NCBI RefSeq assembly: GCF_900107925.1
Contig: NZ_FNUJ01000010.1
Location: 124,001-188,000 of the forward strand
Length of the DNA: 64,000 bases
Reading direction: 5' to 3'
Origin: Amycolatopsis pretoriensis
GTDB taxonomy: Bacteria > Actinomycetota > Actinomycetes > Mycobacteriales > Pseudonocardiaceae
Shown: positions 1 to 9,000 of the stretch, piece by piece
How the letters are laid out: each line of letters opens with the position of its first letter
Numbering within the stretch: position 1 is the first letter of the stretch
Translations under genes and position numbers: made by a program
The notes under the pieces: generated by a model
Seen by the model: the letters and a program-made list of their open reading frames with translations, nothing else
What the model was told of the DNA's origin: nothing
Database searches by the model: none

Positions 1-1686
1 CCCGAGACCGCCGGACGCGGTGCCGGAGAACAGGAACGCCGTCGACGTCTCACCGCGGGCCACCCCCTGCACGACACCGGCGGCGGACTCGCCCTCGGCG
101 ACGGCGGCCAGGCCGCGCAGCAGGTCCTCGCGACCGGTCCCGGTGACCACGGCCCGGTGCGGGAACGCCGACCGGCCGGTGGCGAGGGAGTAGCCGATGT
201 CGAGCGGCTCGAGGCCGGGGTTGCCGCGGACGTGCTCCAGCAGCCGCGCGGCCTGCGCCCGCAGCGATTCGGGGTCGCGGCCGGACAGCACCCACGGGAT
301 CGCGCCGCCCGCGGGGGTTTCCCGCTCCGGGGACTCGTCCGCGGGTGCCTCCTCCAGGATGATGTGCGCGTTGGTGCCGCTCATGCCGAAGCCCGACACC
401 GCGGCCAGGCGAGGCCGCTCGTCACGCGGCCAGTCCGCCGGCTCGGTGAGCAGCTCGACGCCGCCGGAAGCCCAGTCGACCCGGTGGTTCGGCTCGTCCA
501 CGTGCAGCGTCTTGGGCAGGAGGTCGTTGCGCAGCGCGAGCACGACCTTGAGCAGCGAGGCGACCCCGGCCGCGGCCTGGGTGTGCCCGAGGTTCGACTT
601 GACGGAGCCGAGCCGCAGCGGCCGGCCGTCCGGCCGTTCCCGGCCGTAGGTGGCCAGCAGTGCCTGCGCCTCGACCGAATCGCCGAGCGGGGTCGCCGTG
701 CCGTGCGCCTCGACGAGGTCGACCTGGTCGCTCGACACCTGCGCGTTCGCCAGCGCCTGGCGGATCACCCGCTGCTGGGCGGGCCCCCGCGGCGACATCA
801 TCCCGTTCGAGGCGCCGTTCTGGTTGACCGCGCTGCCGCGGACGACCGCGAACACCGGGTGGCCGTTGCGGCGCGCGTCGGAAAGCCGTTCCAGCAGGAG
901 CATCCCGGCGCCTTCGGACCAGCCGATGCCGTCCGCGGACTCGGCGAACGACCGGCACCGGCCGTCGACCGACAGCGTGTCGTCGACGCTGAACTCGGCG
1001 AAGGTCTGCGGCGAAGCCATCACCGTGACCCCGCCGGACAGCGCGAGCGAGCACTCGCCCTGGCGCAGGGCCTGCACCGCCATGTGCAGGGTCACCAGCG
1101 AGGACGAGCACGCGGTGTCCACGGTCACCGTGGGCCCTTCGAGGCCGAACGCGTACGCGAGCCGGCCGGACACCACCGCGGAGGAACCGTAGTGGCCCGG
1201 GTAGTTGTGGTACATCACGCCGGTGAACACCCCGACCGGGCTGCCCTTCACCGACGCCGGCGGGATCCCGGCCCGTTCGAACGACTCCCAGGTGGTCTCC
1301 AGCAGCAGCCGCTGCTGCGGGTCCATCGTGATCGCCTCGCGCTCGCCGAACCCGAAGAACCCGGCGTCGAACTCGGGGGCGTCGTACAGGAACCCGCCGT
1401 GCTTGGTGCGGCTGGCGCCCGGGCGCTCGCCGGTCGGGTCGTAGAGGCGTTCGGTGTCCCAGCCGCGGTCGGCGGGGAACTCGCCGACGACGTCGGCGCC
1501 GTCGGCCAGCAGCCGCCACAGGTCCTCCGGCGTGCTCACCCCGCCCGGGAACCGGCAGGCCATGCCGACGATCGCGATCGGCTCGTGGCCGGCCCCGCTG
1601 AGCTTCTTGTTCTGCGCGCGAAGACGCTCGGTCTCCTTCAGGGACGCACGGAGGGCGTGAACCAGCTTGTCGTCGGACTTGTTCAT
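1..1686 (-). CDS. Type I polyketide synthase, 5' part (PKS C; KS and start of AT), cut by the window edge
   Basis: This is the N-terminal 562 codons of a modular PKS that continues beyond the left edge. Residues 1-30 form a charged amphipathic helix typical of an N-terminal docking domain. A complete ketosynthase follows from about residue 34, with the active-site motif DTACSSSL (Cys193), the first catalytic His in VEAHGTAT and the second in NLGHTQAA. The KS-AT linker and the first strand of an acyltransferase come next. The visible AT start reads FLFSGTASGG, where ATs normally have a GQGxQ motif, so AT activity is uncertain. The ATG at 1686 directly precedes the docking helix and has an AGGAGAAGG ribosome site about 5 bases upstream. 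The gene has its own promoter (1775-1811). The docking style fits acceptance from an upstream PKS such as PKS B, but this pairing is inference. Confidence 0.95.
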   Translation of the reverse strand, partial: MNKSDDKLVHALRASLKETERLRAQNKKLSGAGHEPIAIVGMACRFPGGVSTPEDLWRLLADGADVVGEFPADRGWDTERLYDPTGERPGASRTKHGGFLYDAPEFDAGFFGFGEREAITMDPQQRLLLETTWESFERAGIPPASVKGSPVGVFTGVMYHNYPGHYGSSAVVSGRLAYAFGLEGPTVTVDTACSSSLVTLHMAVQALRQGECSLALSGGVTVMASPQTFAEFSVDDTLSVDGRCRSFAESADGIGWSEGAGMLLLERLSDARRNGHPVFAVVRGSAVNQNGASNGMMSPRGPAQQRVIRQALANAQVSSDQVDLVEAHGTATPLGDSVEAQALLATYGRERPDGRPLRLGSVKSNLGHTQAAAGVASLLKVVLALRNDLLPKTLHVDEPNHRVDWASGGVELLTEPADWPRDERPRLAAVSGFGMSGTNAHIILEEAPADESPERETPAGGAIPWVLSGRDPESLRAQAARLLEHVRGNPGLEPLDIGYSLATGRSAFPHRAVVTGTGREDLLRGLAAVAEGESAAGVVQGVARGETSTAFLFSGTASGGLG

Positions 1687-1774
1687 TCAGACCTTCTCCT
1701 GAGTCGCGTGGTCCCGGTGAACGGTGTCGGCGGGGAGGTTTTCCGCATCGCCCGGTGCACCCACCTGACGCGGT

Positions 1775-1811
1775 ACGTTACGAGCGATGAGCACGGCGTA
1801 CCCACCCCTAA
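1775..1811 (-). promoter_or_regulatory. Predicted LAL-regulated promoter of PKS C
   Basis: Read on the minus strand, TTAGGGG (1811-1805) is followed by exactly 24 bases and then TAACGT (1780-1775) as a plausible -10 box, about 90 bases before the PKS C start. A related TCAGGGG lies 21 bp further upstream (1832-1826). The same heptamer-N24-hexamer layout precedes other operons of the cluster. The box placement is seen in the sequence; the link to the LAL protein is inference. Confidence 0.6.
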
Positions 1812-1857
1812 GAGCGGGCCCGAACCCCCTGAGCGAGCCCGGATTCCCGCCTCTGCC

Positions 1858-4503
1858 CTAAAGGTGGCTCGGCGGGGTTTCGGCGGGCGCGAGCTCGGGG
1901 GCCAGCGCGGCGCGCCCGGCGACGCCGAGCTTGCGGTACACACGGGTCAGGTGCTGCTCCACCGTGCTCACGGTGATGTACAGCGTTTCCGCGATCTTCC
2001 GGTTCGTGTGGCCGCCCGCCGCGAGCTCGGCGACCCGCAGCTCGGCCTCGCTCAGCGCGGAGGACGCCGCCGTCGAAGCCGGTTCCGGGCGCGCGGCCGC
2101 GGGCCGGGACGCGGTCGGCAGCGCCGCCGGCGGCCGGGCCGGCAGCGATCGACCGGCCGGCCTCGGCACGTGGACCGGCTTCACCAGGTTCGAGGAGCGT
2201 TCCGCGCGCTGGCCCAGCTGGTTGATCGTGCGCAGGGTCTTCGCCAGCTCCAGCCGGTCGCCGGCGTCCTTGAACGCCTCGGCCGCCCGGGTCAGCAGGC
2301 CGGCGCGCGCCTCGGCGTCGCCGGCCAGCGCCAGCACCCGCAGGGCGGACCCGCGCGAGTAGGCGTCGGTCGGTGCGGCGGCCGCGAGCTGCTGGCGGGC
2401 CAGTTCGATGGCCAGTGCCGGGTTGCCCAGCCGCAGGTTGGCCTCCGCGAGGTCCGTGCGCCACGGCACGATCGTCGGCAGCTCGAGGTTCCACTCGCGC
2501 AGGATCCGCCGGCACTGCTGGAAGTCGCTGACCGCGGCGAGACCCCGGTTGGTCGCCAGGTGGAAGTGGCCCCGCGCCCGCAGGTACCGGACGCCGCCCA
2601 GCGTCGTCATCGCCGCGTCCGGCAGCGGGCACCGCAGCACCGCGGCCGCCGCCTTGAACGCGCCCGCCGCGGTGTGCGCGCCCAGCAGCGTCGCCAGCGG
2701 GTAGCTGATCGCGACGCCCCAGTTCGGCGCGTCCAGCACTTCCAGGGCCTGCTGCGCCCGCTCCGCCGCGTGCGCCACGTCGCCCTGGCGCAGCACCAGG
2801 CTCGCCCCGATCGCGTCGAGCATCGCCTTCCAGGTCACCGCGCCGCGGTACTCGGCCTCTTCCCGCAGCGACGTGCACCAGCCCTCGGCGCGGTCGGCCT
2901 TGTTGTCGTGGGCCAGCGCGAGGATCGCGGTGGCCAGCGCCTCGAGCGAGGTGTCCGACAGCCGGCAGTTCTGCAGGATCCGTTCCGCGCACGCGGAAGT
3001 CACGTCGGAGCCGCCGGTGTGCCACACCGCGGCCAGCGAGTTCGCCGTGCGCAGCCAGGGATCGCTCGGTTCGGCCGAAGCCGCCGAGACGCCGTAGTGC
3101 CAGTGCCCGGCGAGGCTGAACTCGGCCGCGGTGCGCGGGTCGAGCGGCTCGATGTCGTCCCCGAGCGCCGCGAACGCGCCCTCGAAGGTGTCCCGCTCGC
3201 CGAACCACAGCGACTGCCGGACGAGCGCGATCCGGTCGGTCTGGTCCAGCGAGTCCCCGGCGTCGCGCAGCGACTGCACGTGCGGCGCGGCCGCGGCCGG
3301 GTTCACCCGCCAGGTGATCTTGGCGAGCAGCTGCGAGATCATCTGCTGCTCCCACCGCGCCGTCGACACCGACGCGGCGAGCTTCAGGCAGCGGGTGGCG
3401 AAGTCGATGTCGTCCGCCAGCATCACCTCTTCCGCCGCCGCCACCAGCACCGGCAGGGCCCACTCCGCGTCCGCTTCGCCCGCGGCCACGAGGTGCCGGG
3501 CGACGTCGGCGGCGGGCAACCCGCGCGTGTGCTTCACGTCGGCGGCCCGCGCGTGCAGCCGCACCTTCTCGGGCCCGCGCAGCCCGCACACCACGGCGGC
3601 GGCGGCCGGCGGCTGCCGGAACCGGACGCCCGCGATCAAGCCCGTGTCGGCGAGCCGGCCGGCGGACGCTTCGGCGTCGAGCGGGTCCACGCCGGCGACG
3701 AGGGCCACCGCGTCGGTGGTGACGTCGGTGTCGAGCACCGCGATCGCCGTCGCCACCTCGCGCAGCGGCGAGTCGTAGTGGTGCATGAGCCGTTGCACGG
3801 CCTCGGAGTACGCCGAGCCGGTGTCCTCGCTGCCGCGATGGGCGTCGACGAGCGCGTTGACCAGCAGCGGGTTCCCGCCGCTGAGCTCGTGGATCCGCTC
3901 GGGCAGCCCGTCGTGCTGCTCTTCCGCCACCAGCTCCGCGATGGCCCGCACGGAAAGCGGCGTCAGCTGGACGTGCTGGTGCGGCTGCGCCGCGAACGGC
4001 TGCCCGCCGCCGCCGTACCAGGAGTCGGCGTGGTTGAGCACCAGCAGCAGCTTCGCCGACCGCGTCCGGCGCTGCAGGCGCAGGAGGAGCCGGGCGGAGA
4101 CCTCGTCCGCGTGGTGGAGGTCGTCGACGGCCACGAGCACCGAGCGCTCGCGGGCCAGCCGGTGCACCGCGCTGCACAGCGCGGCGATCCCGTCGTCGGT
4201 GCCGTCGGCGGCGAAGTCCTCGGTCAGCGTCCGCGGCAGCGCGGGGCTCGCCAGCAGCTGGTCGATCACGCCGCCCGCCACGTCCCGCTCGTCGGCGGCA
4301 CCGGTCGCGGTGAGGGTGAGGATGCCCAGTTCCCGGGCACTCGCCACCACCTGGTTCTGCAGCTGCGTCTTGCCGCTGGCCGGTCCGCCGCCGATCAGGA
4401 CGGCTTCCCCGGCACCGGCGTCGCAGCCGATCAACAAGGCCTCCAGGAACGCCAAAGCCTCCTGCGGGTCGTTTCGGCGGTTCTGCCCCCAGATCGCGCC
4501 CAT
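1858..4503 (-). CDS. LAL-type LuxR family transcriptional regulator (cluster activator)
   Basis: An 881-residue regulator of the large ATP-binding LuxR class, relatives of MalT and PikD. Residues 37-46 hold a Walker A motif (GGGPASGKT), residues 122-130 a Walker B strand (VLVAVDDLH), a long helical middle region follows, and the last about 65 residues are a LuxR helix-turn-helix (ELRVAELAAGGHTNRKIAE). Such proteins are usually pathway-specific activators of polyketide clusters, and it is the only one seen here. I chose ATG 4503 because AGGAG lies 6 bases upstream. An in-frame GTG at 4617 would add 38 residues but lacks a ribosome site, and the open frame beyond that overlaps the divergent thioesterase. 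It is transcribed divergently from that gene. Its own upstream region has only a weak TTAGGGA (4565-4559) without the spaced -10 seen elsewhere, so autoactivation is not evident. Confidence 0.93.
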   Translation of the reverse strand: MGAIWGQNRRNDPQEALAFLEALLIGCDAGAGEAVLIGGGPASGKTQLQNQVVASARELGILTLTATGAADERDVAGGVIDQLLASPALPRTLTEDFAADGTDDGIAALCSAVHRLARERSVLVAVDDLHHADEVSARLLLRLQRRTRSAKLLLVLNHADSWYGGGGQPFAAQPHQHVQLTPLSVRAIAELVAEEQHDGLPERIHELSGGNPLLVNALVDAHRGSEDTGSAYSEAVQRLMHHYDSPLREVATAIAVLDTDVTTDAVALVAGVDPLDAEASAGRLADTGLIAGVRFRQPPAAAAVVCGLRGPEKVRLHARAADVKHTRGLPAADVARHLVAAGEADAEWALPVLVAAAEEVMLADDIDFATRCLKLAASVSTARWEQQMISQLLAKITWRVNPAAAAPHVQSLRDAGDSLDQTDRIALVRQSLWFGERDTFEGAFAALGDDIEPLDPRTAAEFSLAGHWHYGVSAASAEPSDPWLRTANSLAAVWHTGGSDVTSACAERILQNCRLSDTSLEALATAILALAHDNKADRAEGWCTSLREEAEYRGAVTWKAMLDAIGASLVLRQGDVAHAAERAQQALEVLDAPNWGVAISYPLATLLGAHTAAGAFKAAAAVLRCPLPDAAMTTLGGVRYLRARGHFHLATNRGLAAVSDFQQCRRILREWNLELPTIVPWRTDLAEANLRLGNPALAIELARQQLAAAAPTDAYSRGSALRVLALAGDAEARAGLLTRAAEAFKDAGDRLELAKTLRTINQLGQRAERSSNLVKPVHVPRPAGRSLPARPPAALPTASRPAAARPEPASTAASSALSEAELRVAELAAGGHTNRKIAETLYITVSTVEQHLTRVYRKLGVAGRAALAPELAPAETPPSHL

Positions 4504-4629
4504 GGCAAGCTCCTCGAAGAAGACGTCTCGCTTCCTGCCCCACGACGTTCGCAGCAGCTCCCTAAGTGCAGCCAACCGCGATCTAAAGTCACTCGAACTG
4601 GGGACTTGACTACGCACGGTCGCCGCGTG

Positions 4630-4666
4630 GTAGGGGTTGCCGGTCCCGCGCCGGGACCGGAGACTT
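4630..4666 (+). promoter_or_regulatory. Predicted LAL-type promoter of the first TEII gene, possibly leaderless
   Basis: GTAGGGG (4630-4636), 24 bases, then AGACTT (4661-4666). The spacing matches the other cluster promoters but the hexamer is a poor TANNNT match. The GTG start at 4675 lies only 8 bases after the hexamer and has no ribosome site at a proper distance, so a leaderless transcript would fit. Weakest member of the set. Confidence 0.35.
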
Positions 4667-4674
4667 CCTGAACT

Positions 4675-5499
4675 GTGACTGCCCTGAACGAGAAATCGAG
4701 CCGGTGGCTCCGGCGATTCCACGCGGCCGACGACGCCGCGGTGCGACTGGTGTGCCTGCCGCACGCAGGCGGGTCGGCGACGGCTTTCTTCCCGTTCTCG
4801 CGGGCGGCCGCCGAAGGCGGGCTGGACGCCGATGTCATCGCCGTGCAGTACCCGGGCCGGCAGGACCGGCGGGACGAGCCGTGCTTCGACGAGCTCGCCG
4901 CGATGGCCGACGTCATCGCCGACGACCTCGGGCCGTGGATCGACCGGCCGGTGGCCCTGTTCGGCCACAGCATGGGCGCGACGCTCGGGTACGAGGTCGC
5001 GTGCCGGCTGGAGGCCCGGGGCACCCGGCCGCTGGGCCTGTTCGCCTCCGCGTGCCCGGCGCCGTCCGTGCCGCGGGGCGAGTACGTCCACGAGCTCGGA
5101 GACGACGGTTTGATCACCGCTCTCAAGGAGATCAGCGGCACCGGCAGCGCCGACAGCGCCGTTTTCGGCGACGACGAGCTGCTGCGCATGGTGCTGCCCG
5201 CCATCCGCGGGGACTACACCGCCGTCGAGACGTACCGCCCCGAGCCCGGGCTCGCGCTGGACTGCCCGGTCCAGGTGCTGCTGGGCGCGGACGACCCCGT
5301 GGTCGACCTCGCCGAGGTCACCGCGTGGCGCGGCCACACGAGCGGCCACTGCGCCGTGCAGGTGCTGGAAGGCGGGCACTTCTACCTGAACGCCCAGCTC
5401 GACGACGTGCTGACGACCGTCGCCGCGCGCCTGCGCGACTGGCGGGTCGAGGCGCTCGCTTCGGCAACCCCTGATCTCGGGTGGCTAGTGGGGGAGTAA
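4675..5499 (+). CDS. Type II thioesterase (first copy)
   Basis: A 274-residue alpha/beta hydrolase of the stand-alone (type II) thioesterase family that clears stalled or wrongly primed acyl groups from PKS carrier proteins. Visible hallmarks are LVCLPHAGGSA near the N-terminus (residues 25-35), the nucleophile elbow GHSMGA with Ser99, the acid region in GADDPVVDL near residue 205, and the catalytic His in EGGHFYL near 233. Length is normal. It starts with GTG at 4675, 171 bp from the divergent LAL gene, and the start may be leaderless. A second TEII lies at 42016-42777, so the cluster carries two editing enzymes that are related but not duplicates. Confidence 0.93.
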   Translation: MTALNEKSSRWLRRFHAADDAAVRLVCLPHAGGSATAFFPFSRAAAEGGLDADVIAVQYPGRQDRRDEPCFDELAAMADVIADDLGPWIDRPVALFGHSMGATLGYEVACRLEARGTRPLGLFASACPAPSVPRGEYVHELGDDGLITALKEISGTGSADSAVFGDDELLRMVLPAIRGDYTAVETYRPEPGLALDCPVQVLLGADDPVVDLAEVTAWRGHTSGHCAVQVLEGGHFYLNAQLDDVLTTVAARLRDWRVEALASATPDLGWLVGE

Positions 5500-5605
5500 A
5501 CCCCAGGCCGCCTTCAGGTGCCGCCCCCATGGTCCGCAGGGCCCGGGTCCGCGAAACTGGGTACAGCAAGGAAACAGACGCAGACCACCGCCCACGGAGG
5601 TAGCC

Positions 5606-5875
5606 ATGATGGCCATTCGAACCGCTCCCGGCGTCACCCAGCGCATGCTCCCCGACGGCCACCTCGAGCTGATCTGCACCAGCACCAGCCGCCAGGTGGA
5701 GTGCGAACCGGTGGCCGCGGCCATGTGGATCGCCCTCAAGCAGCACAACGGCGACATCGACGGCGCCAGCGCCGTGCTCGCCGCGCTGTGGGAGACGGAC
5801 GTCGAAGACCTCCGTTACGACATGATCGCCCTGGCCGGTTCCCTCTGCTCCCTCGGGCTTCTCACCGAGGTGTGA
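5606..5875 (+). CDS. Small PqqD-like (RRE-fold) protein
   Basis: An 89-residue protein whose layout matches the PqqD family: a beta hairpin (DGHLELICTSTSRQVECEP), then a helix beginning VAAAMWIAL and C-terminal helices ending in the typical GLL. In PqqD and the RRE domains of RiPP pathways this fold binds a precursor leader peptide. I see no RiPP precursor, radical SAM enzyme or leader protease in the window, so its role here is unknown. Tandem ATGs at 5606 and 5609 follow GGAGG (5596-5600) and either could be used. It lies 106 bp after the thioesterase on the same strand and is followed by a hairpin terminator. Assignment is from pattern memory, so the fold is likely but the function is open. 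Confidence 0.7.
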   Translation: MMAIRTAPGVTQRMLPDGHLELICTSTSRQVECEPVAAAMWIALKQHNGDIDGASAVLAALWETDVEDLRYDMIALAGSLCSLGLLTEV

Positions 5876-5879
5876 GCGC

Positions 5880-5899
5880 GGCCCCGGCTCGCCGGGGTC
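5880..5899 (+). terminator. Hairpin terminator after the PqqD-like gene
   Basis: An eight-pair G/C-rich stem closing on a CTCG loop begins 4 bases after the PqqD-like stop codon. There is no T-tract, as is usual in actinomycetes. Confidence 0.5.
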
Positions 5900-6017
5900 C
5901 TGCGGTCGGTGGCGGGTGGCCACCGGCCAGGTGTTCTCCGAGGTTCGACGAGACCGGTTTGGGCACACCCAGGCCGGACGTCGATTGCCGGAGACCGTCT
6001 CTCCCCACAACGCAACG

Positions 6018-6060
6018 CGAGTCCCCCACCGCGCCGTGGCCGGCGTCAGCGGGGGACTCG
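6018..6060 (-). terminator. Hairpin terminator after PKS B
   Basis: Perfect 10-base arms (6018-6027 CGAGTCCCCC and 6051-6060) enclose a 23-base loop that itself contains a GCGCC/GGCGT stem. It begins 20 bases downstream of the PKS B stop and would end the long minus-strand PKS transcript. It lies in the convergent gap 5876-6079. Confidence 0.5.
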
Positions 6061-6079
6061 TGTGCTGGAACTCGCGTGG

Positions 6080-9000
6080 TCAAACCGGTTTGGTGTCCAG
6101 TTCCTCGTCCAGGAGCGCGAAGAGGTCCTCGGCGCTGGCGTTCTCGATGTCCGCCTGCTCCTCGGGAGCCGAGTACGACGCCAGCAGCGCGGTCAAGCGG
6201 CTGACCAGCTTCTCGCGTTCAGGCCCCTCCAGGACGTTGTCCCGCAACGCGGCCTCGAAAGCGGCCAGCTGGGAATCCACAATGGACGGCTGGTCGGCCA
6301 GGCCTTCGCCGAGGAACCCGGCCACGGCGCCCGCGGACGGGTAGTCGAAGATCAGGGTCGCCGGCAACCGCCTGCCGGACAGCTCGTCCAGGCGGTTCCG
6401 CAGCTCGATCGCCGTCAGGGAGTCGAAGCCGAGCTCGATGAACCCCTTGCGGGGGTCGATGGCGTCCGGGCGGTCGTGGCCGAGCACCACCGCGGCCGTG
6501 CCGCACACGAGGTCGAGCAGCGCCCGCTCCCGTTCCCCGGCCGGCAGGGCCACGATCCGGGCCCACGAGTCGTCGGCGACCGCGGCTCGCCGCCGCGTGC
6601 CGCCACGCACCAGGCCGCGCAGCATCGGCGGCACCTCGTGCCCGCCGGACCGGAGCCCGGCCACGTCGAGCCGGACCGGCACCAGCGCCGGCTGCGCGGT
6701 GCCGAACGTCGCGTCGAACAGCTCGAGCCCGTCGGTGAACGACAGCCCGGCCACGCCGGAGCGCGCCATCCGGACCAGGTCCGTCTCCCCGAGCGCGCCC
6801 GCCATGCCGCCGGACCACAGGCCCCACGACAGCGACACCGCCGGCAGCCCGAGCGAGACGCGGTGGTGGGCCAGCGCGTCGAGGAACACGTTCCCGGCCG
6901 AGTAGTTCGCCTGCCCGGCCGAACCGAACGTCCCGGCGACGGAGGAGAACAGCACGAACGCGGCCAGGTCGAGGTCCGCGGTCAGCTCGTGCAGGTGCCA
7001 GGCCGCGTCCAGCTTCGGCCGCAGCACCGCGTCCATCCGGTCCGGGGTCAGCGCGAGCAGCACGCCGTCGTCCAGGACGCCCGCCGTGTGCACGACCGCC
7101 GTCAGCGGGTGCCCGGCCGGGACACCGGCCACCAGCGCGGCCGCCGCGGTCCGGTCCGCGAGATCGCAGGCCACCAGCGAAACCGAAGCGCCCAGCTCCT
7201 CCAGTTCCGCCTTCAGCTCCGCCGCTCCCGGTGCCGCCTCGCCACGACGGCTGGTGAGCAGCAGGTGACGCACGTCGTGCGCGGTCACCAGGTGCCGCGC
7301 GAGCAACGCGCCCAGCGCCCCGGTGCCGCCGGTGACCAGCACGGTCCCGTCCGGGTTCAGCGACGGCGGCCGGCTCTCGGGGGCGAACTTCGCCAGCCGG
7401 TGCACCAGCACCGCCCCGTCCCGGACGGCGACCCCGGGCTCACCGGCGTGGATCGCCCCGAGCACCGTGGCCAGCGGCGGCTCAGCGCCGTCGACGTCGA
7501 CCGCCGCGAACCGGTCCGGGTACTCCAGCTCGGCCGACCGGACGACGCCCCACAGCGCGGCGTGGGCGAGGTCGCCGACGCCCTCGTTGGGACGGGTCGC
7601 GATGGCGTGGGAGGCGACCACGACGAGCCGCGAACCGGCCAGCGCCGGTTCGTCGACCCACGTCCGCACCAGATCCAGCAACTCGTGGGTGGCTTCGCGT
7701 GCCACGGTGGGCGACGCCGTCTCGGGCGCGGCGAACGACACGAACGCCACGTCCGGGGCGGCCGTCCCGGCTCGCACCGCATCGATCAGGGCATTGATGT
7801 CCACATAGGACTCGCCACCGAGGCCGAAGGGGTCCGCACCGAGCACCGCGTGCGAAACGCCGGAAGCGGCGTCGCCGGTGTAGGGCTGCCATTCGACCCG
7901 GAACAGCGAGTCGCCGGCCGCCGGGCGGGTGACCGCGGCGAACGCGTCGTCGGCGATCGGCCGCAGCGCCAGCGATCCCACGGTGACGATCGGCGCCCCG
8001 GTGAGATCGGTGGCCGTGAGCGACACGGTGTTCTCGACGTCCGAGGAGAGCAGCACGCGCAAGTTCGACGCCCCACCGGCGTGCAGCGAAACCCCGCTCC
8101 ACGCGAACGGCAACGCCGGCTTGTCCTCCGTCAGCCCGGCGAGGCCGATGGTGTGCAGCGCGGCGTCCAGCAGGGCCGGGTGCAACGCGAACGCGGAACC
8201 GTCGGTGTGCTCCGGCAGCGAGACTTCGGCGGCCAGGGTGTTCCCGTCGCGCCAGACCCGGCGCAGCCCGGCGAAGACCGGTCCGTAGTCGAAGCCCTGG
8301 GCGGCGAGGTCGTCGTAGCGGCCGGTCACGTCGATCTCGACCGCCCCGGGCGGAGGCCACTCGGCGGCGGCCACGGGCGCGTCCGCCGTCGGCGACAGCC
8401 GGCCGCTCGCGTGGTGCGTCCACTCCCCCGTGTCCGCGGCCCGCGAATAGATGCCGACCGCACGGGCACCCGACTCGTCCTCCGCGCCCACCGTCACCTG
8501 GACCGGGACGGCTCCGTGTTCGGGCAGGATCAGCGGGACCGCGAGCGTCAGCTCGTCGAGCTTCGCGCAGTTCACCTCGTCACCCGCCCGCACGGCCAGT
8601 TCGACGAACGCCGTGCCGGGGAACAACGGCACCCCCTGCACGACGTGGTCGCCGAGCCACGGCTGCGCACGCAGCGAAAGCTCCCCCGTGAGCACGACAC
8701 CGCCGGTGTCGGCGGTCGCCACGACCGCGCCGAGCAGCGGGTGCCCGGCGTCGACCTGCCCGACCTCGGTGACCCCGCGGACGCGGGCGCCGGTCGGGTT
8801 CTCCAGCCAGTAACGCTTGCGCTGGAACGCGTACGTCGGCAGTTCGACCGGCGCACCACCGGCGTAGAACGCCGGGAAGTCCACAGTGGACCCTACGGTG
8901 AACAGCGAAGCCACGGCGGTGGCCGCCGACTCGCCTTCGGGCCGGTCCTTGCGCAGCACCGGGACGAACGTCGCCCGGTCGTCCGCGCCCAGGCACAGCT

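Noticed and set aside
157..4671. 1504-codon plus-strand open frame
   Set aside because: It is antisense to the PKS C and LAL genes, is rich in Arg, Gly and Pro, has no domain pattern, and comes from the GC-rich codon use of the real genes.
4504..5379. Upstream extension of the LAL open frame
   Set aside because: It runs antisense through the thioesterase gene, and ATG 4503 has a proper ribosome site.
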